Below, piece after piece: positions 26,601-34,452 of a stretch of 41,955 bases of DNA. The translations under genes were made by a program, and so were the position numbers. The notes under the pieces were generated by a model, which was not told where the DNA came from, ran no database searches, and was given only the letters and a program-made list of their open reading frames with translations. Numbering within the stretch: the stretch's first letter is position 1; every line of letters begins with the position of its first letter. The stretch is from Symbiodinium natans (taxonomy: Eukaryota > Sar > Dinophyceae > Suessiales > Symbiodiniaceae), in contig CAJNDS010001011.1 in the NCBI GenBank assembly GCA_905221605.1, forward strand, positions 1 to 41,955. Direction: 5' to 3'.

Positions 26601-28900
26601 CAAACCCGGAAGATCTTACCTATTCTTTAAGACAAGAGAGAGCGGCGAAGAAAAAGCAGACAGTGCGCAAATTCATTCACAATAAGCGCAGGACAAAAAC
26701 CGCATCTAGGCTGCTTGTCTGGAGAGCCACCGTCTGGTCCACGGCCACTTTTGGCCTGGAATCCGTTGGTCTCTCAGGTAGGCGGGCAAGGGCTCTCCGC
26801 TCATGGCAAGCCAGACAGGTGCGAGCGGTAACGCACAACCCTGTGCATAAGACTCGTGAAACTACAGCAGCGCTTTTTGCACGTCTGAAACTTGTCTCTC
26901 CCATTCAGCAGCTTCATGATCGCTCCGCCCAGCGCCTAGACTCTCTCCGCAAGCGCCGGAATGCAGCCCCAGCGAGTGAGGTCACCTCCTGCTCAACATC
27001 CACGCCGGCCAACGCGAGCTCTTCGCTCCTCACTCAGTCCGGCGCCTGGCCACGTGAAGATATCTTAACTATTCCCTCCACCCTGCAAACGGCGGAGGAA
27101 ATTGTAGCCTCTTACAGCAAGCTGCTCAGGGAGGCCGACATTGACCCTTCTCCGGACGTGCCCATGCACACATGCTGTGGAAAGGTATTTCGTACTGCGG
27201 CGGGCCTGAGAACACACCGGACAGTCAAGCATCCGGCTCCTGTTCCGCCACCCCTTGAATTCTCACGCCTAAAGCACTCCGTGGGAGGCCTGCCTCAATG
27301 CTCGCACTGCCAGGCGAAATTTAAAAACTGGCATAATCTACAACAGCACGTTGAGCGCAGAGTCTGCCGACAGGCTGGTTTCAAGCTTTCTAGACCTGAG
27401 GCGGCCACTCAGGCTGACGAAGCTCCTTCCAAGGCGAGTGAGGTCTCCTCCAGCCAGGAGCTCGTGCCCTCGTCAGACTGCCGTGCTACTGCCGCACCCT
27501 CGGTCCAGCTTACCTTGCAGATGGACACAGTGCCTCTCATTTCGCGCATGCGCACCGAACTGCTGCAACAGGCCGGAACCCAGACCTTCCTCGAGCTCCT
27601 CACCGGCCACCTTGGCCAGCAACTCACCAGGACCTGTCTGCTCTGCGACTCGTGGATAGCCTCCACGACAAAAATAGCCTTCCACCTCACAAAGAAACAC
27701 GGGGCAGAATGGGACTCTTATAAAGCCTCGGCGGGGAATAACACCTCTAAGATGTATGTGCTGACCCGCCTGTCACCCTGTCCTGCCTGTGGCGTGAAAG
27801 TGGAGAGCGCCCCCCGACACACGAAGCAGTGCCCGGTCATTCAGCAATTACAACTCTTCTTCTTTCTGCACCCTGACGCCCCTCTTTCCAGAATGCACTC
27901 GTCCCTCCAACACACTCAGCTCTCACATCTCTCGCCTCCCACCTCTGGGGTTGGCGCATCTTCTCCTGCGGTCCCTAACCCCGGGCAGAGCACGACAACA
28001 TCACACCAACACGCATCTCCCACACAGGCTACCCCCCAACCAAAGACGTTCCAACAGCGGACCCTGCAGGCTCCTAATCCCAGGTCCAAGCAAAGCCAGC
28101 TTCAGCGATGGTTTCGCCCAGGGAGTGCCTCCCAGGCTGCACAGCTAGGCGCAGGACCTCCTCAGCCAGCACCGACAGACCTGGATGCCTCTGCTCCGCC
28201 ACCGCCTCCTGCAGCTCAGCCTATGCCACAATTGATTAATCCTCATAACTTGTGCTACGCCATTTCAGTCTTGCAGATGATTAGCGCTCTGAGGGAAGAC
28301 CCCTCAGTGGACTGGTCGAACCTCCAACCTCTCCAGCGGGAACTTCGAGCAAGGGCCTCGCACCCAGTCTCTATTCTCGCACTAGAATCGCTCCCGCATT
28401 GTCATCCAGACTGGAGGCTTGCTAATAGGCAAAGTGATGCACTCGAGTACTTGACGTTCTTGTTGGCTAACCACCATGGCTCCTTACAAGGTACCCCCTG
28501 GAAGCGAGTCTATGATGCAGACATACCCGACTCAACTGGCTTCTCCCCCCTTCTACTAACCTTCCCGGAAGGCACCGACCCGACCAGGCTGTCCCAGCCT
28601 GACTCCCTAGCGGCGCCCCACTTAGCTTATTCACTGTCCTTTTTTGTGCACGAGTGGCACTCTCCGCATGACTCGAAGGCGGCACTGTTGTATACACCTC
28701 CTTATATCTTTGTGTCTCTGCCAAGGTTCACAAATGCCGGAGCGAAGCAGCACTGGAGACTCACGGGCTTGCAGGACGAAGTACAGCTGCCTGCATGGAC
28801 CGGGCCTCACTCTCAATCCTTTGTTCGCTACAGATCCGTCTCGGGACTCTTTCACATAGGGCATAAGTCCCGTTCATCTTCGTGTGAGGTCCCCTCCTGA
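23636..28900 (+). CDS. LINE polyprotein: AP-endonuclease, reverse transcriptase, zinc fingers, truncated USP-like domain
   Basis: The ATG at 23636 is the first in frame; the frame is open from 23420 but only with a TTG. Numbering from that ATG: APE endonuclease about 85-345 (FSWNAGGL, IQETHW, LAGDFNSSL, SQIDFIL, then KHMPLR); RT about 540-1020 (FSLDLSQAFD, GIKQGCKLAPSLF, catalytic FADDLV with Asp near 872-873, FKYLGVMIS); C2H2-type fingers near 1180-1245 (CCGKVF, CSHCQAKF) and further Cys/His units near 1335-1400; and a ubiquitin-specific-protease-like domain from about 1530 (NPHNLCY Cys box, QSDALEYL, ending at FHIGH). The stop TGA lies in a hairpin that cuts the USP domain before its expected GHY box. 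Four more hairpins are in frame within the ORF. It should nick target DNA and copy element RNA. Confidence 0.9.
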   Translation: MAEGLIRKHSYRRACHRALRDGCAVPYRRTNLPLSQAQASAGTAAPSASQETKENMHAQFAPQLPLRQPRRRHPRGGREAKPLRVFSWNAGGLSQQLWAEFKEWLQYQQDLDVIFIQETHWTTSSQFKVHGWTAVSGGLPDEELVRSPPAQTSQLPEQPKHRRSAGVLTLLSPATLRWQDLHPGRAHEVHCEIRGHPVLLLNCYQYTKQRGMTEQDHYATQSKVLSSLSKSLTNLSQRTVPVLAGDFNSSLKPNPPFVGGVVPAGSSKHKPVQKQFQKFLQRNSLVALNTWQGRKANTFISPQGSSQIDFILTSKFYAAQLARKVCVLKDFKLGAWRKGGKHMPLRTAVPLKKVWRHPFSTKTQPAVPSKQKSLLAHHVRQNTPLAQTLREQVAKDVDKLRAQKNGEPLHPDEVNELLLEHAKTFQPRDPEAGSSDAAPTAQPLWRLHNHRQTALRNLKREDDVINKMARTEHLKQAQRSLDEAAKAHAIQIKNQARERTHRTLKEISEKVKRDPHAAYRSLKHVAPWSPAPRVCLRSPCGRILTEPEGLAELKRHSLSIFSSHPPLASGVGQALPKLDKSSLSKGIASIKPEKAVPQGSAPASMYRLCASTVANNYCDYLEAVPPPPAPTHQACEVTSCQGKREPQHNTAPMNPAEPPSLPITAKSADLSFIPKPSKPASKPENLRPLGIIRPDGKGIASEARRRLDPLFKKAHFASPQFAYIPGRGIADAQLRVIGHARRVRAMLRSRAPDRFCTPKRTKGKPDLIGGFTFSLDLSQAFDKTSREALLRSLITYGASPEDVELVASLHREAQYNLRYGRSQETVTSTRGIKQGCKLAPSLFSLVITEAFRLMATHIGFSPIQQFLTGFADDLVIHRDIHNWSDLYAAHDMVRLLLHYLQEAGLEVNYAKCNIMVKLAGRHAQQAKKLFKSQELRSGRKVTVWNIDAPEQPRRPILLSHSSVLPPLPSLPSFELVDSFKYLGVMISYSNPEDLTYSLRQERAAKKKQTVRKFIHNKRRTKTASRLLVWRATVWSTATFGLESVGLSGRRARALRSWQARQVRAVTHNPVHKTRETTAALFARLKLVSPIQQLHDRSAQRLDSLRKRRNAAPASEVTSCSTSTPANASSSLLTQSGAWPREDILTIPSTLQTAEEIVASYSKLLREADIDPSPDVPMHTCCGKVFRTAAGLRTHRTVKHPAPVPPPLEFSRLKHSVGGLPQCSHCQAKFKNWHNLQQHVERRVCRQAGFKLSRPEAATQADEAPSKASEVSSSQELVPSSDCRATAAPSVQLTLQMDTVPLISRMRTELLQQAGTQTFLELLTGHLGQQLTRTCLLCDSWIASTTKIAFHLTKKHGAEWDSYKASAGNNTSKMYVLTRLSPCPACGVKVESAPRHTKQCPVIQQLQLFFFLHPDAPLSRMHSSLQHTQLSHLSPPTSGVGASSPAVPNPGQSTTTSHQHASPTQATPQPKTFQQRTLQAPNPRSKQSQLQRWFRPGSASQAAQLGAGPPQPAPTDLDASAPPPPPAAQPMPQLINPHNLCYAISVLQMISALREDPSVDWSNLQPLQRELRARASHPVSILALESLPHCHPDWRLANRQSDALEYLTFLLANHHGSLQGTPWKRVYDADIPDSTGFSPLLLTFPEGTDPTRLSQPDSLAAPHLAYSLSFFVHEWHSPHDSKAALLYTPPYIFVSLPRFTNAGAKQHWRLTGLQDEVQLPAWTGPHSQSFVRYRSVSGLFHIGHKSRSSSCEVPS
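24062..24086 (+). repeat. GAGTGAGG-family hairpin 1
   Basis: Arms GAGC/GCTC enclose the core GTGAGGTCTCCTCCC. It is in frame in the endonuclease part of the LINE ORF, encoding VRSPP in a loop between conserved motifs. Confidence 0.75.
25534..25556 (+). repeat. GAGTGAGG-family hairpin 2
   Basis: Arms GGC/GCC surround the core GTGCGAGGTCACCTCCT. It is in frame in the LINE ORF between endonuclease and RT, encoding CEVTSC. Confidence 0.75.
26971..26993 (+). repeat. GAGTGAGG-family hairpin 3
   Basis: Arms AGC/GCT surround the consensus core GAGTGAGGTCACCTCCT. It is in frame after the RT domain, encoding SEVTSC. Confidence 0.8.
27433..27455 (+). repeat. GAGTGAGG-family hairpin 4
   Basis: Arms GGC/GCC surround the core GAGTGAGGTCTCCTCCA. 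It is in frame between zinc fingers of the LINE ORF, encoding SEVSSS. Confidence 0.75.
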
Positions 28901-28911
28901 AGGTGAACGGG
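28869..28911 (+). repeat. GAGTGAGG-family hairpin 5, longest arms, at the LINE stop codon
   Basis: The 13-bp arms CCCGTTCATCTTC/GAAGGTGAACGGG (one T.G pair) enclose GTGTGAGGTCCCCTCCT. The TGA at 28898-28900 inside it ends the LINE ORF, just before the expected catalytic-His GHY region of the USP-like domain. Confidence 0.9.
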
Positions 28912-28955
28912 CAGCGATTTCACTCGTGATACCATGCGTGTCCTCCCCAAGCGCT

Positions 28956-30029
28956 ATGGAGCAAGCCCAGCAGGAGCTGCTGAACAACCCTGCACTATGC
29001 CAAGTGCTCTTTAAGAACCTCCCCCATCTTGCCGCTTCATCCATGGCTGCGCGGGCATTTGGCCCTGATGAACGTTCAACGTCCAAAGAACTGGTCCCTG
29101 CTCACGACAGGGACAGGCCTCCCAAACAGCGCCGTCAGCAAAAGGACCTGGAGCAGGACGAGGAAATGCCGCCGACTCGGTTGCCCTCACCGTCCAGGAG
29201 ACCCAGGAGGACTGGTCGCCGTAATGGCTCCAGACCAAGGGCCTCGCAAAACGGTCTGCAGAAATCAAAGCAGGAGGTCAAACCAACCGCTGACCTCTTG
29301 GCCAGCATCATCTTGGCCCTGCTAAATCACGAGGATGAATTGACAGCCTTGCGATACCATCATGGATGGATCTTCTACGCCACGGTGCACCAAGCGAACA
29401 GTGTGGTTCCCTCCTTGGCACGGATCCAGCAACAGTGGAAGTCGGACCAGCCCCAGGACCCCCCTGGCACGCCCGTTCGCCACGCCCTGTTCCTCGGTCT
29501 CCTTCACGAGCTGCACACTCGAGCCCAGGGCTTCGATCACGTCGCCTACGACAGCACGAACCAGGACAAGGAATCAGCACTTATCTCTCTACCAGGAGCA
29601 CTTGCCTCCCGAGGTCGACACCACACGGACGAGAACCCTGCCTTCTACTGGAACTACATGAGATGGGACGCCAAACAGCGGAAGGTAGTCATCGATGCCC
29701 AACGCCCTCCTCTCTCGCCCAAGGTTGTCTCCACTCACCTGGCGGCTATGCTCAAGCTAGATCAAGAACAGCTCACCAAGTTCAGGCCGTCCAGACCGCT
29801 GCGAGCCAACCTGACGGAAGAAAGGCCGGTCATCGCCTTCCTCCTGGAACTGGCCCTGACCATCGGAGACGACCATGAGGCAATGCACGCCTTTCGACTT
29901 CTAGCGAACAACTCAGTCTGGAACCTAGTGGGGGTCACCATGCGCAGGGAGGGCCTAAGACGGTCTCCACAGATGCAGACCCTCCGTGATCAGCTAGAAG
30001 CGCTGCGCACAGGAGGCAACGAGGGCTAA
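28956..30029 (+). CDS. LINE-associated protein of unknown function, about 357 aa
   Basis: The start chosen is the ATG at 28956 (MEQAQQELLNNPALC), 45 nt after hairpin 5; the open frame begins within the hairpin. Residues 35-105 are strongly basic and disordered (RPPKQRRQQK, SRRPRRTGRRNGSRPR), suggesting nucleic-acid binding. From about 110 the protein is compact and helical (LLASIILALLNHEDELTALR, ALFLGLLHELHTRAQGFDHV, FYWNYMRWDAKQRKVVIDAQ, VIAFLLELALTIGDDHEAMH). As I remember it, similar sequence follows the zinc fingers in Symbiodiniaceae LINE proteins, but this is unverified. It ends in TAA; the next hairpin begins 10 nt later. A role as RNA-binding ORF1-like protein is possible. Confidence 0.75.
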   Translation: MEQAQQELLNNPALCQVLFKNLPHLAASSMAARAFGPDERSTSKELVPAHDRDRPPKQRRQQKDLEQDEEMPPTRLPSPSRRPRRTGRRNGSRPRASQNGLQKSKQEVKPTADLLASIILALLNHEDELTALRYHHGWIFYATVHQANSVVPSLARIQQQWKSDQPQDPPGTPVRHALFLGLLHELHTRAQGFDHVAYDSTNQDKESALISLPGALASRGRHHTDENPAFYWNYMRWDAKQRKVVIDAQRPPLSPKVVSTHLAAMLKLDQEQLTKFRPSRPLRANLTEERPVIAFLLELALTIGDDHEAMHAFRLLANNSVWNLVGVTMRREGLRRSPQMQTLRDQLEALRTGGNEG

Positions 30030-30038
30030 AGTTTTCCA

Positions 30039-30073
30039 GGACACCCGAGTCGAGGTCCCCTCCTGAGCTGTCC
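30039..30073 (+). repeat. GAGTGAGG-family hairpin 6
   Basis: Outer arms GGACA/TGTCC flank a slightly diverged core (GAGTCGAGGTCCCCTCCTGAGC). It lies 10 nt after the TAA of the preceding ORF. Confidence 0.75.
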
Positions 30074-30125
30074 AAGGCCCCCTTGCCCTCCTGGGGGATC
30101 TAGCTAGTCACTTAGCCTCAGACAA

Positions 30126-30169
30126 CCCTCCTACTCTCGTGTAGAGGTCCCCTCCTGAGAGAACGAGGG
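30126..30169 (+). repeat. GAGTGAGG-family hairpin 7
   Basis: Arms CTCTC/GAGAG are extended across a small internal loop by CCCTC/GAGGG, around GTGTAGAGGTCCCCTCCT. It is intergenic; the surrounding 30,030-30,480 shows no other gene or element. Confidence 0.8.
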
Positions 30170-30483
30170 CGCTGATAAGTCAACCTGTTTTTCTTTCTCC
30201 CTTCTCTGCCGCCTCGTGCGCACCGTGCCTGCCAGGAAAAGTCTTTTCTGCACCACACGTCAGGCTTCACTATTGCATCGAACTGCCTTTCTCCCATTAC
30301 AACTGAGGCCGAGCTACACTTACGTCAGCTGTCGACCAGAGCGAGTCACACTCCAGGCTCTCGCATTGCTTACAAGCTGAGAGACTTTCCGCCATGTGCC
30401 TGACTGAAGCCCCAACTTAACTCAGCATCAGCCGTTCTGCTCATATTGATCAGTACTGACTGTTCCTCCATCATCACCACGCC

Positions 30484-30747
30484 ATGGCAACCAACCCGGA
30501 GGGCACGCTTCTTGCCATTGAGAACACCCCTGGCATTCACACCCAGCAGACGACAAGCCAGGCCAATGCCGCCCAAGCGCTGGTTAAGGCAACGGCACCT
30601 CCGCCACCACAGTCATCATACGGAGCAGGCTGCGACCAATGCCACAGTGCTCCATGTGTTCGACACAAGCCGGGACATCTGTGGCACTGCTGCTTCGGGT
30701 GTAGAGACTCCTGGGCGGTGCAACAAGCCCGCTCCAGATACTGGTAG
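30484..30747 (+). CDS. Small Cys/His-rich, probably zinc-binding protein (87 aa)
   Basis: The ATG sits in a CCATGG context, like most starts in this element. The first 50 residues are low complexity (Ala, Gln, Pro, ending in PPPPQSS). The C-terminal 35 hold CDQC, CVRHKPGHLWHCC and FGCRDSW, eight Cys/His that could bind one or two zinc ions. The gene lies between hairpins 7 and 8, like other ORFs here. No family is recognised; it could be a nucleocapsid-like finger protein. Because of its length it is the least certain of the LINE genes. Confidence 0.55.
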   Translation: MATNPEGTLLAIENTPGIHTQQTTSQANAAQALVKATAPPPPQSSYGAGCDQCHSAPCVRHKPGHLWHCCFGCRDSWAVQQARSRYW

Positions 30748-30774
30748 CTATGAGCAGGATAGAGCTCGACTTTT

Positions 30775-30815
30775 TGCGACCAGCAAGTGAGGTCTCCTCC
30801 TGCAGGTAAAACGCA
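30775..30815 (+). repeat. GAGTGAGG-family hairpin 8
   Basis: Broken arms pair as TGCG/CGCA, ACC/GGT and GC/GC around AAGTGAGGTCTCCTCCT. It lies 28 nt after the TAG of the 87-aa ORF. Nothing else was seen up to 30,990. Confidence 0.75.
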
Positions 30816-31440
30816 GCTATGTTCTCACAGCTGCGCGCCGTCGACCGAGCCAACAGTCTCAACTAAAACAATCTGCCCTAAATGCATGACAGCACTTAAC
30901 TTATCTAATGTCTCTCCGCTCCTAAATTGCTGCACAGGCCCCACTGTCGAGCCCAGCACTCAGCCAGTCCTTGTGCATTGCTGAGATAAATGTCTGACCT
31001 TACGCGCTGGCAAGACTCTGTGCTCAAAGAAGGTCCACTAGGTCTACAGCGCAGGGCACCTAGGACCATGCCCCCGCGGAAAAGACAGTCGAAAGCTTCG
31101 ACTCTGCCCTCGTTCGATCTCGCCTCCAACATCTGCACAGAAGCTGACAGGCTGCTGCCTTTGAACTATGTCCCCATCTCGCATAAGAGAATGGACGAGA
31201 TCAGAAACTACCGCTGGGAGAAGGGCCTCCGTGCTATATCAAGAAGCATGATGGCCCGTCAATCGACAAGGCCGGTCTCGAGCCAGAGACAAGCGGATAA
31301 AGAAAGCAAGAGACTAGAAGAGCTGGGAATCAAAAAGCCTGGACTCACTGCAGAGGACTTAGCGGCCCTTCCTACCTCGGAAGTGTACAAGAATCTGTCT
31401 TCGCTATCCTTGATCTCGGTCGAAACTTCCCGACCGGCAG

Positions 31441-31469
31441 GCTCCAGCGTGAGGTCGCCTCCGAGGAGC
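31441..31469 (+). repeat. GAGTGAGG-family hairpin 9
   Basis: Arms GCTCC/GGAGC surround AGCGTGAGGTCGCCTCCGA. It is in frame in part A of the split gene, encoding VRSPP. Confidence 0.75.
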
Positions 31470-32290
31470 GGACACAGGAAAGCGAAAACAGATCCATCCT
31501 CCTCATCTATGCTCCAGGCAGAGCACGCGAAGACCTTCAAGGTAGAGCCAACACGAGAGCACTCACCGCAACCCTATGCGGGCCAAGGCGTGGGCAGGAA
31601 AGAAACCTGCAAGGAAGAGTCGGACTCCGACATACCACCCTGGGCGGACTCGAAGAAGTCGCGCTCATCTCAGTACACCGGTGCAGGAGTTGGACAAAAG
31701 GAGGCCTTCATCAGGCAGCCACCTCCACCTCCATCTCCTCCCGCAAGACAATCAGCTCCTGACCCAGGCCATCTTGAAGGCATCGCGCGCCTCACTTCCA
31801 CAGAGGAGCTCCAGGTCGTCAATCTTACGCAAGCAGCTCCTCCTCCGCGCGAGTTCCTGAACTACCCGGTGCATCAAGGAGTGATAGTTCTTCCAGCAGC
31901 CACAGTTCAGGCTCGAACAAGACAAGGGCAAGGCGGTCATTCACTCCTTCCCCTACTCCTACCCGCAGGAATTCCCTTTGGAATTGGATGTTCACGTGCA
32001 AGTTCGGAAATCGCAGGACGAGCAAGTCAGCATGGTTCTAAAACTGAACCGCACAGCATCCATGAAGGGCGTCACCAGAGCTGTATACAACTTCAAGGGC
32101 GGGGAATTCTACTCGGTCTTCAAACTCTCAGTTGTTGCTCCCCAGGAAGAACAGGCCCAAGACGGACTTCAGGCTCATGAAGCGGAACTTGACTTGGCAC
32201 ACGTTTTCCCAGAGATGGTCCCGACGGTGGCAAACGTCTTTGCTATCCAGCTCAGAGTGGCTTCCGCGGTCAATCCCCTGAGTTTCCCAA

Positions 32291-32330
32291 GTCTCCCACG
32301 CCGAGTGAGGTCTCCTCCTGGCGGGGAGAC
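32291..32330 (+). repeat. GAGTGAGG-family hairpin 10, between two frames of one gene
   Basis: Arms GTCTCCCACGCC/GGCGGGGAGAC (one bulged A) enclose GAGTGAGGTCTCCTCCT. Coding sequence before it (LSFPS) and after it (GPPKYLLIQQAYG) is in frames differing by +2, as an insertion of 3n+2 nt would produce; both the 17-nt core and a 38-nt hairpin fit. Confidence 0.85.
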
Positions 32331-32871
32331 TCGGGCCCGCCGAAGTATCTCCTCATTCAGCAAGCCTACGGCATCATGGTGGAAAAGGTCCAGCCGCTGG
32401 ATAACCTCCCACCGCATCTACGCCCCAGCATGGACGAGTGCTACCTGCTGATTCTCCTAGTACTCAAATCGGCGCTCCTAGGATACTATGTACGAGACTG
32501 TGGTTGGTCCAACCTGGGCAGACGAATCTCGCCGGACTCCAGCACGGATCTGCCCTTCTTTCTTGCTCTCGACACGTCGGCCTGGCACAAACGCACACCT
32601 CCGGCTCCTCAACAAGCCACAACTTCAACCGCAGATCATGTCCGAGGACTCTTCTCGACCCTAGAGTACCTGGCGGAGGACAAGCCGGCAATCCAGGCAG
32701 CCAAACAAGCCTTCACGCATCATCAGCGACAGGTCCCTCCTCTTGTCCAGCACTTCTTCTCCCTGCTCCGAACTCCGGTGGGCAAAGAAAAGGCAGAGAG
32801 AATCTTTAAGGACACGTCTCTGGCGCTCTCTGCTGATGTGTGGGACGCCTTCAGCTAACCTGCACTATGCA

Positions 32872-32904
32872 GCCATTTCGTGTGAGGTCCCCTCCTGAAA
32901 CGGC
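32872..32904 (+). repeat. GAGTGAGG-family hairpin 11
   Basis: Arms GCCATTTC/GAAACGGC (one A.C mismatch) surround GTGTGAGGTCCCCTCCT. It lies 13 nt after the TAA that ends the split gene. The following 32,905-33,158 shows no gene. Confidence 0.85.
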
Positions 32905-33158
32905 ACGCCGGGACAAGTGTCCGGCACAAGCACCCAAGCTACCTTTTCAACTCTCGCTACGGCACAAAAACAAGCTGACTGGTTTTCTAGGCCGGCTCAA
33001 TGCGCATTCAGCACAGCACGATGCCTGCGTGCTTCAAGACTAGCTCAGCTCAGGTCACGAGCTCACAGGCTTGGCGCTCAGTCACCAACTCTGCTTTAGC
33101 CCACAAACGCAAGGCTGAAGCAACATCTGTGTATGTGACTCCAGTCATTTCCATCCAA

Positions 33159-33183
33159 TGTCGCGTGAGGTCTCCTCCTGACA
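33159..33183 (+). repeat. GAGTGAGG-family hairpin 12
   Basis: Arms TGTC/GACA surround GCGTGAGGTCTCCTCCT. It lies 42 nt upstream of the phosphatase-like start codon. Confidence 0.8.
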
Positions 33184-33225
33184 GCCATTTCAGATAGGCA
33201 AATAGCCCTCTCTGCCCCCTGCGCC

Positions 33226-34134
33226 ATGGATCTGGCTGCTCCCTACATCAGGCTTCGAGGCCCGGAACACAGCGTTTGCCTTGAACGCAATGGCCTATTC
33301 AGAATGCAGGATCCGGAACCGCGGTGCAACTTCGAACCATCAATCACTGACAACAAAGCAATGGACGACATCCACGCGCAGACCCAGGCCGCCTTCTACA
33401 ATCGAGTACAATGGACGACGCAAGATCACAGACTGGCATCGGAATGGAGCGCCTTGATGGCCGAGCACCCGGATCATTCCTTCCCCAATTCAGTTGCCTA
33501 CTGGCCAAAATGGGACTCCACGGTGGTGTTCCGTGATGACTACTGCACGCTGATGCTTGGCACCCAGCGCACTGCTCTCGACATACCTGAACTCAAAGCG
33601 CACCAGGTTGATATCATCGTGACTCTCAACGCATCATCGCGCTTCAGGGAGAGTTATGACACAGATGCCGATTGGCAGTTCATGTACCAAATGGAGGGCA
33701 TCTCCAACTTGCGCTACCACCTCTCGGATGTGCGCATCTCTCGGAACGATCAAGGCTTCCATGATGTGGTGTCAAATCTTGCCAGGACCTGGATCAGGAT
33801 GATCGACGAAATTGAGGGCCAGGAGTGCAGCCGCACCAAACCGATGGTCATCCTGTTCCATTGTCTTGCGGGCATCAATCGCTCGACTTCTGCCCTCTGT
33901 GCCTACCTGATTGTTCGCTACCACCTCACTGCTCAACAAGCGATAGCGATTCTACTCTCGGCTAGGCCAGGTCAACGCTACTGGCAGGAAAGAGATCAAT
34001 TCCCTCTCGCGCTACACTGGCTCTCCAGAGAATGCAAGAAGTCTGTTCTGGGGTACCTATGCATGGCCTGTGGAGACGCATTCAGACCGACACCAGACGA
34101 TGACCCTCAGGACATGGACGACTTCGACGAGTGA
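33226..34134 (+). CDS. Dual-specificity-phosphatase-like protein (302 aa) carried by the LINE
   Basis: The start is an ATG in CCATGG context. The catalytic P-loop HCLAGINRS (Cys about 213, Arg about 219, then Ser) matches the HC-x5-R-S/T signature of cysteine-dependent dual-specificity phosphatases. An Asp at about 168 (YHLSD) is well placed as the general acid. It is followed by ALCAYLIVRYHLTAQQAIAI and LLSARPG, the usual helix pair after the P-loop. The first 100 residues are not part of that fold and are unrecognised. The activity would be removal of phosphate from phospho-Ser/Thr/Tyr or another phospho-substrate; the target is unknown. The stop TGA is supplied by hairpin 13. All key residues seem intact, so it may be active. 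Confidence 0.85.
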   Translation: MDLAAPYIRLRGPEHSVCLERNGLFRMQDPEPRCNFEPSITDNKAMDDIHAQTQAAFYNRVQWTTQDHRLASEWSALMAEHPDHSFPNSVAYWPKWDSTVVFRDDYCTLMLGTQRTALDIPELKAHQVDIIVTLNASSRFRESYDTDADWQFMYQMEGISNLRYHLSDVRISRNDQGFHDVVSNLARTWIRMIDEIEGQECSRTKPMVILFHCLAGINRSTSALCAYLIVRYHLTAQQAIAILLSARPGQRYWQERDQFPLALHWLSRECKKSVLGYLCMACGDAFRPTPDDDPQDMDDFDE

Positions 34135-34151
34135 GGTCCCCTCCTGTCGAA
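34123..34151 (+). repeat. GAGTGAGG-family hairpin 13, contains the phosphatase stop codon
   Basis: Perfect 6-bp arms TTCGAC/GTCGAA surround GAGTGAGGTCCCCTCCT. The TGA of the core (34132-34134) ends the phosphatase-like ORF. Confidence 0.9.
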
Positions 34152-34334
34152 CCCCACCTTTTCCTTACGTTCTTTAGAGGCGACTGTACTGACAACGCAA
34201 ATTTGTGCAGAAAACGCGTGATACCCCTGATCATCTACATCATGCATTATTCGCTTGCAACTGCCCTCTCCTGGCTTCTGCTCAGGTTTCGCCATGCCCC
34301 GCCTCACATCGAGGATTTCGCCTCAGCCTCAACC

Positions 34335-34359
34335 AGCTGAGGTCATCCTGCCAACAGCT
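34335..34359 (+). repeat. GAGTGAGG-family hairpin 14, degenerate
   Basis: Arms AGCTG/CAGCT surround a shortened core (AGGTCATCCTGCCAA). It is weaker than the others. It lies in the 34,152-34,412 gap, which holds no gene. Confidence 0.45.
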
Positions 34360-34412
34360 CTTTCTTCTCTACCTCAGAGCTCACAGCTCAAGCCATCGTT
34401 AGTAGCGGCCCT

Positions 34413-34437
34413 GAACGAGTGAGGTTCCCTCCTGTTC
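34413..34437 (+). repeat. GAGTGAGG-family hairpin 15
   Basis: Arms GAAC/GTTC surround GAGTGAGGTTCCCTCCT. It lies 15 nt upstream of the next start codon. Confidence 0.85.
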
Positions 34438-34452
34438 TACTGCTAACTGGCC

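Larger units (their letters stand above)
30990..32858 (+). pseudogene. Unknown LINE-associated gene split into three reading frames (N-terminal part A, middle B, C-terminal C)
   Basis: Part A runs from the ATG at 30990 to about 31,880. It is basic, with Pro-rich stretches and an internal repeat (QPYAGQGVGRKE and SQYTGAGVGQKE). Part B is open from about 31,885 to hairpin 10, with clear coding sequence (SFPYSYPQEFPLELDVHVQ, FKLSVVAPQEEQ). Part C continues after the hairpin to the TAA at 32858 (KYLLIQQAYGIMVEKVQPLD, ECYLLILLVLKSALLGYYVR, HVRGLFSTLEYLAEDKPAIQ). The A-to-B change is +1 with no visible cause. The B-to-C change is +2 and coincides with hairpin 10. All three parts look like one protein of about 600 aa, but its function is unknown. 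Whether it is dead or rescued at RNA or translation level cannot be told from sequence. Confidence 0.65.

Noticed and set aside
30060-30110. CCCCC/GGGGG pairing just after hairpin 6
   Set aside because: Simple-sequence pairing without a family core; probably chance.
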